From positions 4,650,001 to 4,714,000 of the forward strand of contig VCCP01000003.1 of NCBI GenBank assembly GCA_005765155.1: a stretch of 64,000 nt of DNA, written 5' to 3'. The notes below the pieces were generated by a model. The model was not told the origin of the DNA and did not search any database. It saw only the letters and a program-made list of their open reading frames with translations. Both the position numbers and the translations under genes were made by a program. Below, piece after piece: positions 22,516 through 35,033 of this stretch (its first letter is position 1; each line of letters starts with the position of its first letter). The DNA is from Zelopaecilomyces penicillatus (taxonomy: Eukaryota > Ascomycota > Sordariomycetes > Hypocreales > Pseudodiploosporaceae).

Positions 22516-24488
22516 TCCTTTTAAAATTGCGGGGCCGAAAATAGAACTGTACAACATGATGGGGAGTCAACTGATTTGGGCTACACGCAATCAAAACACA
22601 CCGACCCGTGGAGACATAACTCTATCGGACAACATGGACGATCTCTAAGCAAGATGCGATGAGATGTTAGGGCCAAAGAAGGAATATGCAGGGCCTTGCG
22701 AACAAACCAGAGCTCAATTCTAGACCGACGTACATGGCTGAAACGAATAGGCATACGGCGTTGTTTGATACAAGGTGCAGCCACACGAACACCCAAGAAC
22801 CTGGGCAGCGGGGAAAACACAAGGCAATTCGGAAAGAATAAGGAATTGAGGATCGAGAGATATGGGCCAAGGCAAGGCCAAGTCGAAACTGGAAGATCCT
22901 GCGGGAGCCAGTATATCAATGGGCAGGGCTAGGTTCGCATCATTTTCTATGTTTGAATGCTGCCTTGCGGCCGAAGCCGGCCTATGTATTATGGGCGAAT
23001 CGAATGATGTAAATACCATACCAAATGCTACATTATCTACTTGCATTTTACATCACGAAACAGACTCATGAACATGCCGTACAGTAATCGAATGATGATC
23101 AGTTTCCAAGGATGGGAGGAGGGGAGTTAAATTGGGGATGCATTGTCTTGATGCTTTACAGATAGCTTGAAACCCATGGAACAATGATCTTGGGCAAAGT
23201 TGAGCATGGATCTGACGGGATAAGTCGTTCACGAAGGCTATCAAATCAACTCAAATAATGTCTATTTTTGTCTGTTTCTTTCCCTGCAGCGATAGGTAAG
23301 ATGAACAGTCTCGGACTATTGCCGTCATTGAGCGACGAGTATAGTTGGCCCTATAATCCGGAGCACAGCGTCTGAAACGAGGCTGCTCAGCGGTCCCCAC
23401 TCCTAGACTCTTCTCCGCCTCCGCTCTCAACCATCTCCTCTTTCCTCCGCTTGCCATCAATGGCTGAACTTGATTGATGCAAAAAAGAAAAAAAAAGACC
23501 CCCCACGGCCGCTCCTTGCCTGCGCAAAACAGGATGAACCTTTAGCCAAACAACGTTCAAACCCGACAGCCTCCCATTGAGGGGTGATAGGTGTCGCGGC
23601 TGGTGCAGCAACCGGTCGATCTGACGTCGGAGAAGTGACAGGGGGATGGTGAAACCAGGGTCCATGAGCTTAAGACACGGCCTATCACAGCTCCAGGACG
23701 GTGCCAGCCAAACCGCCTAGACTTGGCTTCTCTAACAGCCTCTCGGGCTTCCGTTACATCAACAAGGGCTCCATGAACCTTATTGTGTCGGAGAGATGAT
23801 CCGTGCCGCACATCCCCAGCATACACAAACGGACTGCCGGGGTCGGCAAACAGTCGTCTTCCCTGATTAGCAAGGCCTAGCAACACAAAGGCAAAGCCAA
23901 GCAAAAACCGCCCAGACAACAGCCGTCACCGGGAGTCTCGTCTGATGGAATGGCGCCACGGGGGGGTGTGGGTGGTTTGGTTTGGACGACGGTTATGCGA
24001 TGGGGGTTCTCGGCATCCGGTTGCAAGAGAAATCAGCTATCGCCATGGATTGTGACAGGGCTGAGTTTTGAACAGAGGGGGGCGTTGGAAGATGGATGAG
24101 CCCGGTGCATCCGTTCTTGGCTTCGAGGGGAGGGGAAAATGATCCGATCCTGAGGAAACAACGGCAATAATCACTGCCGCCAAGAGAGCTGCCGTGGATA
24201 GTATATTACACCCAAGCCCGTCCTCCCGAATTCCGTTTCTGATCATCTCCATCATCGACTCAGTTTGACCTTCATTCCTTTCTTCTGTTCCTTTCACACT
24301 AAGAGCTGTGCTCTTTTCGTTTCTTCACGGCTCTTGCCACTCATTATATCTGTGTGAAAGTTGATCTTTTACACTCTTTTTTTTTTCTCTTTTCTCTCTT
24401 TTCGGTGTTGTTTTTTCTCTCAATTCATTTGAAAGTCCATCATTCACTATTCGTTTACCAAGTCGTTTCACATATTCAAATCGACATC
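22516..24488. other. 2 kb spacer and upstream region of the repeat-protein gene
   Basis: No supported gene. Frames at 22581-22919 and 23557-23919 (minus) look like chance. The right end is a probable strong promoter and leader for the next gene. Confidence 0.5.
24371..24488 (+). promoter_or_regulatory. Pyrimidine-rich 5' leader of the secreted repeat protein
   Basis: A dense C/T tract (24371-24420) followed by A/T-rich leader up to the ATG at 24489. CT-rich stretches at and upstream of the transcription start are common in highly expressed filamentous-fungal genes, so strong expression is inferred. Confidence 0.5.
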
Positions 24489-25769
24489 ATGAAGTCAATT
24501 TCTGTTCTACTCTTGACAGCCGGCCTGGTGTCGGCTGTTGCTGTACCGGTTCAGCACGCTGGTCGAACGCCGGTGGCCCAGGATCATATGGACATGTATG
24601 CCAGGATCTACGCCCGATCCGGGACTCCTCCGGCCGCCCCTCCGGCTGAGGGTGACAAAAAGGAGGAGGAACCTCCCGCTGCTCCACCAGCTGAAGGTGA
24701 CAAGAAGGAGGAGAAGCCTCCGGCCGAGGCCCCTCCCGCCGGCGGCGCAACCATCACCACGTCAGCAGGCATGGCTCACGAAACTGCCCCTCCAGCTGAA
24801 GCACCTCCGGCCGGCGAACATCCTCCTGCCGGTGAGCCCCCGGCTGAGGCTCCTCCTGCTGAGGCACCACCAGCTGGTGAACACCCCCCTGCCGCCGAGC
24901 CACCTGCTGAGGCTCCTCCTGCTGAAGCTCCCCCAGCTGGCGAACATCCTCCTCCCGCCGAGGCTCCTCCCGCCGAAGGCGCAACCACTACCACATCTGC
25001 AGGCATGGCTCACGAAACTGCTCCGCCGGCCGCTCCTCCGGCTGAGGGTGACAAGAAAGAGGAAGAACCTCCCGCTGAAGGTGACAAGAAAGAAGAGGAA
25101 CCTCCCGCGGACGCCCCTCCTGCAGAAGGCGCATCAACTACCACGTCAGCCATGGCTCATGAAACTGCTCCCCCAGCTGAAGCACCTCCCGCTGAGGCCC
25201 CTCCTGCTGAAGGTGCCACTACCACATCCGCTGCTCCTGGAGAGACAGCCGCACCTGGAGAGGTTGCTTCTACCACTACTTCCGCTATGGCCACGGAGAC
25301 CGCCGCCCCTCCTGCTGAGGAGAAGCCCCCAGCTGATGACAAGAAGGACGCTGGCAAGGACAAGGACGCCGGTAAAGATAATAATGCTGGAAAAGGAAGG
25401 AATGGTGGCAAGGCTAAGGGAAAGAAGAACGATGCTGGATTCGCCAAGAAAATCACTGACCTTCTCTCCGATATGGGTCTCGATGGTGTGATTGATGCCC
25501 GCAAGCTTGAAAGCCTTGACCTCGCCAACCAGATATCTCTTGTTACGCAGATGCAGCAGCTCCGCACACTGCAGCAACTCGACATGGTTGATCGAAAGGA
25601 GATGGTTGCCGTGTTGAACGAGGCTTTTACCAAAAACGGTCTGAATGTTGGTACGTGAATCTTCATCCAGGGGGGCCACTGAACCCCCCCCTGCCGAGTC
25701 TAGAGCTAAGAGTATTGACTTGAAATTCCAGCCATCGTTGAACGTAGGAGCCAAAGCCAGACGAACTGA
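24489..25769 (+). CDS. Secreted Pro/Ala/Glu-rich repeat protein
   Basis: Exon 1 is 24489-25650, followed by an 81 bp intron (donor GTACGT, acceptor TTCCAG) and a short exon 25732-25769; 399 residues. Without splicing the frame ends three codons into the intron. A signal peptide covers about residues 1-18 (ISVLLLTAGLVSAVA). Residues ~48-280 are imperfect repeats of PPAEAPPA, GEHPP, EGDKKEEEPP and TTTTSAxMAHETAPP units. A Lys/Asp/Gly-rich stretch (KDAGKDKDAGKDNN) then leads to a non-repetitive C-terminal domain (~310-399) that looks helical: KKITDLLSDMGLDGVIDAR, LTQMQQLRTLQQLDMVDRKE. The plan suggests a cell-wall or secreted matrix protein with a repeat stalk, by inference. No GPI tail is visible. 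I recognise no family. Confidence 0.78.
24629..25334 (+). repeat. Degenerate coding tandem repeats
   Basis: A nested array inside the secreted protein gene. Three larger blocks recur, each ending with a TTTTSAGMAHETAPP-like unit (about 24750, 24985 and 25130), and within them 6-15 residue PPAEAPPA/GEHPP modules. Codon usage varies slightly between copies, so these are old rather than fresh duplications. Confidence 0.85.
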
Positions 25770-27772
25770 GGAATCTACTCTAAATTGTTGATGAAAATAA
25801 CATGGCAGAAGTGCCTAAACTTCAAAGAACTCCATATGAATATTCGCTCCTCGGGGATGATCAGAGGGGGTAGTTGGGGCCACATAGGCTCAAGGTTGAG
25901 AGATGGCCAAGCATTGGTCTATTTGGGAACCATCATACGGGTGTTTAGGTCTTGCGCTTCAGATATCATTTGTTTTCAACTCTGTAGAACATATATCTAC
26001 AATAGCAACGAGGGATGAAAACCCAAATTACGCAACTCTATGCAACTCCTATGAGGGGTGTTTTGCTATTATGTTCACCTTATGATTGCACCACTTGTTT
26101 TTGTAAACTGCAGAAACTCTGCACTTGGGCTGCACACTTTCAAGCAAGGTTCGGATGACTGACAATGTAGAAATAAGCCAGAAGCCTCCCCATGAGTACC
26201 TTTCCTATTCAGAGTAAAATCTCGATGACATGGCTCCGATTTACTCCTGATTCTGACTAACAGACTACACAATCAAATGCTTTTAGTGTGTTGAAGCTAG
26301 CTAGGCAAGAGATAATTCAGCATACTCTCTTAAGAAAGTCTCATGTATTCTTATGCCTCGTTTCGATATCCTCAAACACGTATTGTCTGGGTTCTTCAAG
26401 GAGAGGGTGAAGGGGCAGCATTGGGGTACCCCGTCCCCCTTCTCCTGCAGCAGCCTGTTTGTGAGAACCCAGATATGCAATAGCACATGTAAGTATATAT
26501 CTTTACTGATAATAAGGTCGCCCCTAATCGTTCAGCTTGGGGTCGCATCGAGGGGTCGATGGCGCCAAGCTCCGGGGCAGCCCAAACATCGGACCAGTTT
26601 CCTCTTGTCAACTTGGGCGGGGCTTGGCAATCATGCAGGCAAGTCTGGCAGATGCAAAAGAAATACATTAAAATCGGCGCATGGCTACATCCATCATCCA
26701 TCACATGTTGGGTTTTAAGTACTTGTGTACCATTAGTACTACTGCTGCTAAGGTCAATCAATACACGATGGCTCGGTTCCAGGCCTTGGGCTTGACCGTT
26801 ATTCATTATCGTTTAATGACGAGTGCAACCCACTCAACTGTCTGTCCTTTCCTTTCCCCGCTCTATAACCCCCTCGCCCACAATAGGTAGTTTAATTATC
26901 TTTCACAGGAAATAAAGTGGCAGGATTCATGCGGCAATACGAATTTGGACTCTCATCGAGTCATTGACTTGCCAACACAGTTGAAGATAGTCAATGGCTC
27001 GATGACAAGCCGCCTAGAAACAAACTACCCTACAGCTTCATGAGGGACGCAGCGCCAGATCAAGTACCTATGTTTCTTTAGGGGCAACTAAAATCTAAGG
27101 CCTTTTTTATATCAAAAGCATTCTAGCAACAAACTGCTAGTGGCTTGCATTGGCATATCTTATAGTCTTGAGCTGAGAGAGGTGGACGGACGTTTGTTAA
27201 CAAGCTCGTATTGCTTGATGGAACAGGCTCAGTAGTTTCAGTTAGTATGGCAGAGATTAACATGCCGCGCTAGCTAGCTATTGCCAGTTCCACCATCACT
27301 ATGACATTCCCCAGACAAAGCTACAGAAGCGAGGGTAAATCTTTCCAAGGCTGTGTCAAAGAAGAAAATTCTAGAAAAGAAAAGGGCCTGTATGGGCCAG
27401 ACGGCGCCAAGAACTACAACACCTCAGTGGAGAGAATTGGTGGATAGGGCGTTTGCCGCACTGTGTGACGTCAATCCTGATAACGACTTGAGGCGAGCAT
27501 TTTGGCGTCACTTATACGTCAGGCGAACGGAGTTTGAACATCATTTTGAAGCTTTACCAAGTTCAAGTACAGTGCCTTGGTTTCGTCTTCATACTACAGA
27601 GTTTTTCTCACCTTTTCCCCTCGTAGAAATACATGACTAGGATTCATGAGAATCCAACATGACCTAGAATCCTTTCTATGCACATGCTTTGCAATGCCAA
27701 TTCTCAATGGCATTCTCAAATGACATTTTGGTTTCACAAATACCCACTACCTAGCAGTCAGTCATCATTGAA
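25770..27772. other. 2 kb spacer
   Basis: No convincing gene. A 95-codon plus-strand frame at 27353-27640 (with VDRAFAALCDVNPDNDLRRAFWRHLYVR cut by a stop) has fairly protein-like composition and could be a relic or an unrecognised exon, but has no supporting neighbour exon that I could join. Confidence 0.45.
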
Positions 27773-28812
27773 ATGGGCGCTTCCACACGGGCCAGGCTAG
27801 ACAATGAACCCATATCGCACAAAAGAGAACATAGCGGGACCATCAAGAGATCGGGAGTTATAGTTACTGAAATGGGAGACGCCACGGAGAGAATTGCCGA
27901 TACTAGGCGCGGCAGTATGACGGCGCATGCGTGTAAGTCGTGCCGAGACAAAAGGACAAAGGTGAGATTTTTTACATGCTGCCAGATACTACAATTGAGG
28001 CATGAAGCAAAAACAAGTATTCTAATACAATTACTGACATAAGAACCTTGGGATTTTAGTGCGATGGCAAACAGCCTTGTGATAGATGTCGCCGGCGAGA
28101 AATTGACTGTCGCTACATCGGCAAGCCCTGGCAGTCAAAGGATCGGCTGCGACAGGAGACAGAGCACCTCCGCGGAGAAATTCATCAGAGAAATGTGATT
28201 CTACAGGCTATTGCCTGCCAGCCAAACCCAGAAGAGATAGTTCAATGGCTACGAAACGGAGAGTCAGTGGATTCAATATGCGAACGACTTACAGGCCAAC
28301 CCGGAACATCGTCAAGCGACCAACCAGAACCGGAGGCACCCAGGGAGCTTTTCAACAACCGCATCTTTTTCAACGACCGCGCCATGAATAGGAGACGAGA
28401 AGTTCATCCACAGGCAGGGTTCGAACAGGAGCAGGTGTTTGTAACAGCTGCTGCGGATGCCATCTTGACAGACGGCTCAAGCACAAAGTCGCCATTCTCA
28501 ACCGTGTCAGTCACGTCACAAGCCGACATTCCGTTCAGTGCGCCGTATGTTGAGCAACAGCAACAGCAACAGCAGCAGCAGCAACAGGAGAAATGCGCAA
28601 CCGTCATGGTTCAGAGAGCCTTAACAGACGAGACACCGCTTGACCCAGCACTGCCGTTTGCCACTTTTGGTGAATGGCAAGCAGAGACAGTTACTGCGCC
28701 TCCATACACAAGACAGGTGCCTTACGGAATGACTAGCGATATGGCCGCTTACCAGCCATCATGGCCATACCTTGAGGACCATAGCGTCGAGGAGTTGCCA
28801 ACCAGTTATTAG
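27773..28812 (+). CDS. Short Zn2Cys6 (Gal4-type) transcription factor
   Basis: Two exons, 27773-27961 and 28060-28812, giving 313 residues. The 98 bp intron (donor GTGAGA, branch TTACTGAC) falls between the second and third zinc cysteines. Spliced, the cluster reads with canonical spacing C-x2-C-x6-C-x5-C-x2-C-x6-C (ACKSC, CDGKQPC, DRC, REIDC). A short linker and a helix with heptad character follow (RLRQETEHLRGEIHQR). The rest is disordered, with a poly-Gln run (about 28556-28589) and no fungal_trans middle homology region. The protein should bind CGG-type sites as a dimer. With no effector domain and no biosynthetic genes nearby, its targets are unknown. Mets within the first 50 residues, such as MTAHACKSC, are alternative starts. 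Confidence 0.85.
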
Positions 28813-31800
28813 CCAAAAAAAAAAAGATGAAAAAAAAAGGGTTCAAAAGGTACGGAGTTTGCATCTAAGGCGGGTTTTGTTTTATTTCGTTTTCGCCTCA
28901 CCTAGAGCGAAACTTCTCTCTTGTTATATATAATGGGTCAGCGTCAAAAAGGCGAAAGGGCGTTGGGTCACTTTTTCCAAGAAGATTATTTAATAGCGGA
29001 TCGGTCGATCGAGCATGATGTACTGCCATAATGATAAAATCTTATTTTTCTTCCCTTGATAACGAATCAATTGGTCATTGTGATGTATGACATGGATCAG
29101 TGTACACGCTGAAGGTGAAATGTACATCTCTCTCTTCCGCTCCCTGACTTGCCCTGATCAAATCTTTAGTAGATACTATAAAGCGATTCTTCTCGCACGT
29201 ATGACAGCCAGTCTCTGTGAAACTTGATAGTAGCGTTGGTGTGTCGACTAACCCTTAACTAGGTACTTGGGATTGATACTTGCTATATTGTTCAGTATTG
29301 CTATTTTCGCATTCTCTGAGCACCGCTATAATCTCGTATACAATCACAGTGCACTTTGCTGGACACCATTGTCAAGTTAAATATTACTGCGCTGCTAACG
29401 GTACTAACAATAACTGATAATTGCTGACATTTTTTTGATGGTTGCGGATAGTTGCTATTGATTGTAGATAATCCCTTGAATTAGTTGACAAGTAAAGTTA
29501 GCAATGGTTTTATTATAACCCTAGCATATATAGATGTTATTGTAGCTATAATAATCGAAACATCTCGCACACGCATCCATCTGCTTTGCTCCTTGGTAGA
29601 CAGCCTGCGGGGGGCTTGATGTTTCACTCAAAATTTCCTGCAGGGAATTTAATAGCAGTGGATAGGATTCTAATATCTGATTTGGTAAAAGAATGATGAA
29701 GCGCAGTCATGATTCATTCAAGGACTTGCTGGCACGGAGACTATGGTCAGGCAACAGTGGAATAACATCCCGATAATATTGGAAAACATAAGCCCCCACA
29801 GATGCACACTTCTCCATATGTTTTAGTTCCATGCTGGGAATGTGGACGTTTGAGGAGTACGGCGTCAAGGCGTAGTGACTGATATGAGAGATGTCTCGAT
29901 TATAGAATAGACTCTCCATGGGCAAATTAATCACCACATTGGATGCTCAGCCCAAGTTGTCAGCCAATGGGTGTTGGGTCGCTGACACGCATGTGGCTTG
30001 CTGTACCAATAGCCGCTCAGGAGCTGAAGGTGCAAAGCCTGAGCAAACTAAGAGAATATGCCTGGGCTGAGAAAACCATTGAATCGCAGCCACGATTCCA
30101 ATGGCTTTCCGCTAAATGGTCACGGTCCTCGTACGGGATTGGCTAGAGGAGTCATGAGGCTGCTTCAGGCCAGCATTTGTTGTCCTTCTTTGCCATGTGT
30201 AACCGGGCTTCTACGCTCGTGATTTGGTGGCTAGGTTGCGGATGCATTGCATGCGTCGATACTTGTGTGCCTACATCAAACATCTCAGTAACAGACTTTT
30301 TAATCCCACAGGAGGTTAGCACATCGGCGGAGACGGCCGAGAATAATCATCATGTACTTTTGTAATGACTTGCCGAGTAGGCGGTCAGAACTGAGACAGG
30401 GCGGCTGGTTATCCTGGGCCGAATCTGATATGCGGCCGAGATGGGATGCGATTGTTGGTGCGATTGGGATACAAGAGGTACTTGGGAGAGCTTTGTTATG
30501 TATGCAATTTCTTGTGATGTTTTGATAAATTGAGCATAGGAAAACCCATCAACAGGACGAAAATGAATCATGTTATCTCGGCAATATGAAAACATTTCCG
30601 GCCTCCACCTTTTGGCGAAATTGATGGCACCAATGCTGGCGGTGAGCAAAAATCAGAACACTCAACACAATCAGTAACGCAATGAACTCTAGAGCTGCAA
30701 TGATACCTGGAAAAGGGAATAAGCCGTCTCGGCCCAGCAATCACATTCTCGGCCTGAAAGAAACCCATGCTCTGAGTCAGGTTACTTCGCACATAGTTGA
30801 TGGTATCATCGTCTCTTTTGCGGTTTCGGGCTGGCGATGGTCCCTCGAATCGAGACGGCACACAAAAAGGATCTCTGTTATGTTTAAAGGATGTGAACTA
30901 AGATGGTTGCATGTCAGTGCTGCATAGAATAGGTTAATTGAAGTTGTGATGCCGGACTCCGCCAAGTGGCAAGTTGAAGCGGAGGACGGCCGATTAGACT
31001 TTAAATGCACATTTCCGAAATGAGATCCAACAAGATCAACAGGCACACACAAGACAAATCGGAAACGACAATGGCAGGGTTCCATCCGTTGAGTTTAAAT
31101 GCATGTTTGTGGATTTGGAGTCTTGGAGCCACCGTTGGGGGAGGAGGGGTAAATTAACATCGCCATGCTGTTTTCGGAACATCTTGGTGGCCGAGTGTGC
31201 GAGGTTGGGGAAGGGGGAAGGAGCCAGGGTTGGACCACTGGGGCTGGAAGAGTTCATCGGCCAGACCGTATGTTCCAGTGGTGTTAACCCACTGTAGCAC
31301 CGCATCACAGTTGGAGTAAGGTACTCTGTAATTACTCTGTACACCGTACAGGGCAGATTGATTCCAAGACATTGATTGAGGACAGAGTATACGTGTTTGA
31401 TGGGCACATGGGGATATGTAATGATGCAGGTCTTTGACATACTATGCAGTGCCTGGCTAAAGCCAATCTGGTAAAGTCTAAAGACCCAGGCATGTGAAAG
31501 GGCCAATAGATCTCTTGATGACATGGAATAACCCGCCAAACGACGCGTACTCGATGCACAGGCACCTTGAATACGAATCCGGGGGTGGTTTACTCCGTAC
31601 TTGGCAAGGGATAACTTATTAACAGGCAATACTCCGTAATGCAAACTGCAGTGGGCAAAAGAGTCAAGTGTACAGGTCCAATACGGGATGACGACGACGG
31701 GTTGATTGCTTAAGGTAGGGAGGGCAATTGATGCCAAGCTGGGGTTGATGAATAATGGGCCCTATCTGGGACTGTGTGTATCTTATGCCTTGCGCATGCA

Positions 31801-34025
31801 CGGCGCAATGCATTGACAACGAAGATCGTGTAGGTTTGGGGAGCTGTTCAGCGCCTCTCCGGTGGGCTGATCAGTCTATGATCTCAGATCGCATCCGAGA
31901 CTGGCTCAGAACACGAGAAGAAGAGCATTTGCCTGATGCAGTACTAGTACCGAGGCAGTAGAGATACTCCATACAGTGTGTCTAGTGACCGGGTATTATT
32001 TGCTGTCCCATCTCGGAGCACACCGCCTGCTGGAAGATTTGGACGTGTAGGCGGCGTATCATGGCCTCCATTGATCTAATGATGACCCAGTGGAGATGGT
32101 ACAGAGGGTAGCTGAAAGAAGAAAAAGAAGAAAGAGGGCCGTGGCAGAAGCGGACCGAATGATGAAGGCAATTAATGTAATCAATGCCGGTAATCAGCAG
32201 AACAGAATAAACATCCCATCATCAAGTAATGAAATGCACACCACAGCATCAACACTGGGCGCCTCCTGTCAGCCACCATTCAGTCAAACCCCCCCCTCAC
32301 CCTCGTTTGCCCACATGCCAACTACCATCTTAAGATCTGCCGCCAGACCAACCTGTTTGGCCTTGATCAGAAGTAAAAACGATGATACGGCCCCCTTGGC
32401 AAGTTGAGTTTGTTAGGGCCGTGTTTGCATGTCTCAGTTGCATGTCTTGTGAGTGAGTATCCAAAGTCCGCCATGACGAAATACCGCCGAGGATGGCATA
32501 AATCTTATAGACAGGAGGGGCAGCCAGCCAGCCAGTCACTCAGTCACTCAGTCAGCATCAGCGTTGAGGGCGGTTAGGCGAGCACTGCCCACTGCAGTTA
32601 TTATACGCTACACAATATTATCATGAGGTGAGCAATTAGGTAAAAAATTGCATGATATAGATGTAAGCACCTATTAATAGGTAGTAATTGGATAGTTAAG
32701 TTGAATGTTTGCATCCTACAGGTTTAACACTGACGTGCAAAACAGCCTCAAACGACATGGAAGTTGGAGAGCCATTGCACAGCTACAGCTAATATTTACA
32801 ACACTCGTGTAGGTGGACAGAGCCCTGAGAAAACGCCTCGTCGGGCCGGGTGCTCCCTGACGTCTGCGGCTGGTCCGAGCCAAAATGCCCAACGCCAGTG
32901 TAGGTGGTCTCTCTGCTAAATTACCTGCGCTAGTTGTAATAAATGGCACACGAGGGGCTCCTCGAAGCGCGCAACAACGCCCACTGAATACATACGTACA
33001 CCTACAGCTAGACTAATTTTTTCCTGCTCGTGGGCCGTCTCAGCCGTCATAACCAAAGCAACTGCCACTAACTTTGCGAGGAATTAATCGGGGGCGCTGG
33101 GAAGGAGTGGTGTGGCTCTGGGTGGGTACAAGCATTGAACACATAGCCCAGGTTGGGTTAGTAGTTAGCACACACACCCTTAAACAGTATAGGGGGGGGG
33201 GCTCCCTGAACCACTGCCCAGACCACTGCCCAGCCATTATTTACAGGACTCCTCACAGCAAGGCAATGCCCAACTCAGGGGAGATGGCTCAGTCGGATGG
33301 GGCCACGCCCCCTCCAACCCCCAAAGCAACAGGGCCAGTGCACCTAATGCTCCTCGCTAGCGGACTCAGCCTTATTATTTCCACACCAAACGAACCATCT
33401 TTTGGGGCCCAGCCAGCGACCTAGTCAACAAAGCAGTCTCTGCCAGCTCCAGTGGCTGTTCCAGCCTCGGACATGCGCTGGGCCGGGCCGGGCTCACTGA
33501 GATTAATACAGGCGGCCAGAGGAGGAACGGGTATCTATATATCACACCGACCTTCCACCCAGCTCGTTCCTCTTCACCACCACAAACCCCCCTCCAGCTT
33601 TGCACTCTTCGGACGATTCGCAGATCATCTCCCAGACCATCCATTGTGTGAAATAGCACTGCTCGCATGACTTGTTTCCCGTACTGTACAGGCATTTGCG
33701 GTTTCCAAGATCCCTCCGTTCTCCACCGACGCACATCCCCGCCATACAAACGCCGGCATACGCCACGAATACGAGCTCGGCATAATAAAACGCAGCAGAT
33801 GCCAGCCGTAGCAAACCCCCAACGAAAAAAAGGTTAAATAGAAAAGAGAAGGCACTGCTGCAGGAAAGGCCTAGAATCTTCAGCGGACGAAAAAGGAGCT
33901 TTAAGAAGGAAGATAGCACCAAAAGCACCAGTGTTATTTTGATATGACATGGGAATTACTTCCTCCTGGGTTCGATTACACGACACTGGAAGCTTGGACG
34001 TTCGTTATAGGATCACAGTAGAAAC
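28813..34025. other. 5.2 kb gene-poor interval, AT-rich at its left
   Basis: Visibly AT-rich from about 29260 to 29560, with TA-rich words; normal composition returns after about 31000. Minus-strand frames at 29707-29937, 30350-30649 and 30568-30861 have some protein-like pieces, but I cannot assemble a gene or name one. The 233-codon frame at 31036-31737 does not look coding. Near-palindromic TACTCCGTA words occur at 31591-31600 and 31630-31638. No terminal repeats or transposase motifs were recognised. Confidence 0.5.
32521..32560. repeat. Short CAGT/CAGC tandem repeat
   Basis: Three CAGC units followed by CAGTCACT-type units in a non-coding interval; a minor simple repeat. Confidence 0.75.
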
Positions 34026-35033
34026 ATGATGCGGCGACAGAACCAAACCTTCGGCCGTGGCCATGATGATGATTACGACAGCAGCGACGAGGATACCTAC
34101 TTCACCTACCGACCTCTCTCAAATCTCCCGACGCCGCCTCCAACATTGATCGACGACCAGGCGCCTAGGACTCAGCTTGATGATGGCGAAGTGCCGAATC
34201 CCAGATTCTTAGGTTAGCCTCACTTGATTCCTACTTGTCCTATTCATTTCCAGCCTTCCCTATGATAGTCTTGTGAGCTGTGTTTGTTTCCGCTTAACAA
34301 ACAAATTCGAATTGACCAATGTGATTGCTAACATGTCTTGCCCGTCACAGGCCCAGCCGTCCACCTTGTCAACCTGATTCCCTCGGCCGCCTCGCTGGCT
34401 ACCGCTTCAGTGCCTCTCGTTCAAGGCATGCTTGACCGAGCAGAGGTCCCTCTCGAGACTATAGCCCTGGCCGTCTGCATCCTCGACAGTTTGGATACCA
34501 GATTCGCGCGAAGATGGCGCTTGACATGCCCCTTGGCGTCACCCTATACCGGAGCCGCTGCTCTCTCATCGTCCCTATCCAAACGTCACTCTCTCCCACT
34601 CACGCCGGAGCATAGCCCGCTACCTCAGCAGCTACACATTGACTGCGTGGGTCCCGAGCTCATCGTTCTCGCGGCTCTGGTCATTGCAGCCAAGTTCAAC
34701 AACGACCTCGAGCAGCCAGCGCAACACTACCGAGTCACCTGGGGTCGTAATAAGTGGTCTAACGAGCAGCTCAATGCCACTGAGCGTTGCATTATGGAGA
34801 GTCTCGACTACCGGATAATGCCGCTTTGCGACGAGGACTGCTTGACAGACGCCATGGTCGATATGCAACTCGCTGGCCGCCAATATGGGCGACGTCGCCC
34901 CAAACATCGTGAGCTCACGCCGCCAGACAGCACATCTGGGAGCGACTGCGAATTCATCCCTGGCCATTCTCGCTCAAAGACTACTCTTGGTCTAGGCGTT
35001 ATTCTTCCAGAGGAGCAGACCTGTTTATCCTGA
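34026..35033 (+). CDS. Cyclin-box protein
   Basis: Two exons, 34026-34212 and 34351-35033, separated by a 138 bp intron with branch GCTAAC and acceptor TCACAG; 289 residues. The first ~60 residues are acidic and Pro-rich. The cyclin fold then starts at GPAVHLVNLIPSAASLA and includes VPLETIALAVCILDSL, ELIVLAALVIAAKFNND and KWSNEQLNATERCIMESLDYRI, the last matching the helix 5 region of cyclin N-domains. An insert rich in Ser/Leu/Pro lies between helices 2 and 3. The C-terminal tail is short and unstructured. The LIVLAALVIAAKF pattern resembles the Pho85-partner (PCL/Clg1-like) cyclins of fungi more than B-type cyclins, so it probably activates a cyclin-dependent kinase. The precise class is not certain. 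Confidence 0.82.

Noticed and set aside
24754..25754. Long antisense frames opposite the repeat protein gene
   Set aside because: They mirror the GC-rich proline/alanine repeats and carry no signal of their own. The sense strand has a signal peptide, a leader and a splice structure.
31036..31737. 233-codon open frame on minus
   Set aside because: No recognisable domain or signal. Its translation looks like non-coding DNA containing repeated TACTCCGTA-type words.
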